From contig CALBDV010000645.1 in NCBI GenBank assembly GCA_937927565.1, positions 1-5,652 on the forward strand: a stretch of 5,652 nt of DNA, written 5' to 3'. The position numbers were made by a program, and so were the translations under genes. Below the pieces are notes generated by a model, which was given only the letters and a program-made list of their open reading frames with translations, was not told the origin of the DNA and ran no database searches. The stretch comes from an uncultured Holophagales bacterium (GTDB lineage Bacteria > Acidobacteriota > Thermoanaerobaculia > UBA5066). Position 1 is the stretch's first letter, and each line of letters begins with the position of its first letter. Positions 5,007-5,652 of the stretch are shown here, in pieces.

Positions 5007-5652
5007 ATGAGTGAGAGAACTGAGGATCGGAATGAAGCGCACGCCGCCGCGATGCCGGACCGTCGCAGGTTCCTCGTCACCGGGGCGGGCCTCGCGGCGG
5101 CCTCGGTCCTGACCGCCATTCCGGCGGTATCGCATGCCCAGGCCGCGGAACCCGCCGGCGGGACGGCGGGCACGGGCGGCCCCCGGCAGGACGCCCGTCC
5201 GGGACGCCGCAGACTCGGCAAGCTGGAGGTCTCGAGCGTCGGGCTGGGCGTCCAGAACATGAGCCGCACCTATCAGACGACGATCCCCACACGGTCCGAG
5301 ATGTTCCACATCATCCGGACCGCCTTCGACCATGGCGTCACCTTCTACGACGCGGCCGAGGCTTACGGCCCTCTCGAGGTCGAACGGATCCTCGGCGAGG
5401 GCGTGGCGCCGTTCCGCGACAAGGTGGTGATCACGTCGAAGTTCGGATGGAATATCGATCAGGAGACCGGAGCGCGGCGTCCCGGGCTCAACAGCCGCCC
5501 GGAGCACGTCCGGCGCGTCGTCGAGGGGATGCTCCGGCGCCTTCGAACGGATCGGATCGACCTCCTCTACCAGCACCGCGTCGACCCGCAGGTCCCAATC
5601 GAGGACGTCGCCGGCACGGTTCAGGACCTGATGAAACAGGGCAAGGTGCTGC
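5007..5652 (+). CDS. Tat-exported aldo/keto reductase, 3' end beyond the window
   Basis: The first 215 codons of a reductase that runs off the right edge. ATG 5007 is preceded by AGGAG (4996-5000) with six bases spacing. Residues 1-44 are a twin-arginine signal: a long polar n-region, D-R-R-R-F-L-V with the arginine pair at 19-20, a hydrophobic stretch (about 22-41) and likely cleavage after V-S-H-A at 44. A glycine/alanine/proline-rich linker (about 45-66) precedes the reductase domain, which begins R-R-L-G-K-L-E-V-S-S-V-G-L-G. Catalytic Asp115 (Y-D-A-A-E), Tyr120 (A-Y-G), Lys145 (T-S-K-F-G) and His190 (Y-Q-H-R) are all present; the cofactor-binding end is not visible. Tat exports folded, often cofactor-loaded proteins, so a nucleotide-bound enzyme in the periplasm is plausible. 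It resembles the reductase at 3802-4794 with an added export signal, and belongs to the same gene series after a 212-bp gap. Confidence 0.92.
   Translation, partial: MSERTEDRNEAHAAAMPDRRRFLVTGAGLAAASVLTAIPAVSHAQAAEPAGGTAGTGGPRQDARPGRRRLGKLEVSSVGLGVQNMSRTYQTTIPTRSEMFHIIRTAFDHGVTFYDAAEAYGPLEVERILGEGVAPFRDKVVITSKFGWNIDQETGARRPGLNSRPEHVRRVVEGMLRRLRTDRIDLLYQHRVDPQVPIEDVAGTVQDLMKQGKVL

Noticed and set aside
4877..5014. Small 45-codon frame in the gap before the Tat reductase
   Set aside because: It has a purine-rich stretch directly touching the ATG with no proper spacing, no recognisable sequence, and overlaps the next gene's ribosome-binding site.

Overview
The window is GC-rich bacterial DNA that joins the end of an integrated element to a chromosomal cluster of carbonyl-redox genes. 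The combination of one Sec-type and one Tat-type export signal, high GC and a YqhC-like AraC regulator suggests a GC-rich Gram-negative such as an acidobacterial, gemmatimonadal, myxobacterial or proteobacterial lineage. I cannot place it more closely from sequence alone.

Left end (1-574): the first 117 codons of a tyrosine-recombinase integrase run leftward off the window (complement of 1-353). About 175 bp upstream of it, at 529-574, lies the 3' half of a CAU-anticodon tRNA of initiator (fMet) type, with no matching 5' half. It is directly followed by a strong hairpin terminator (605-638). This is the expected structure of an attR junction: the element lies to the left, the duplicated tRNA 3' end marks the border, and the original chromosome, including the tRNA terminator, continues to the right. 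The DNA between integrase and core carries phased short repeats that could be recombinase arm sites.

Non-coding stretch (354-987): apart from the tRNA remnant, terminator and repeats I see no credible gene. Just before the regulator gene there is an 8-bp direct repeat with 21-bp spacing, typical of AraC-family operators.

Right part (988-5652, all + strand): an AraC-family regulator (988-1938); an AKR5/DkgA-type aldo/keto reductase (2038-2916); an exported cupin plus carboxymuconolactone-decarboxylase fusion (2934-3827); a second, longer-type aldo/keto reductase (3802-4794) that overlaps the cupin gene by 26 nt; and, after a 212-bp gap, a third aldo/keto reductase with a twin-arginine signal (5007 to the window edge, incomplete). 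Spacing and ribosome-binding sites indicate that 2038-4794 is one transcription unit, possibly read through from the regulator.

Inferred logic: the regulator resembles E. coli YqhC, which responds to aldehydes and controls an aldo/keto reductase. Here such a regulator precedes cytoplasmic reductases plus two predicted exported proteins, so the cluster may handle a reactive carbonyl compound on both sides of the inner membrane. The substrate cannot be read from the sequence.
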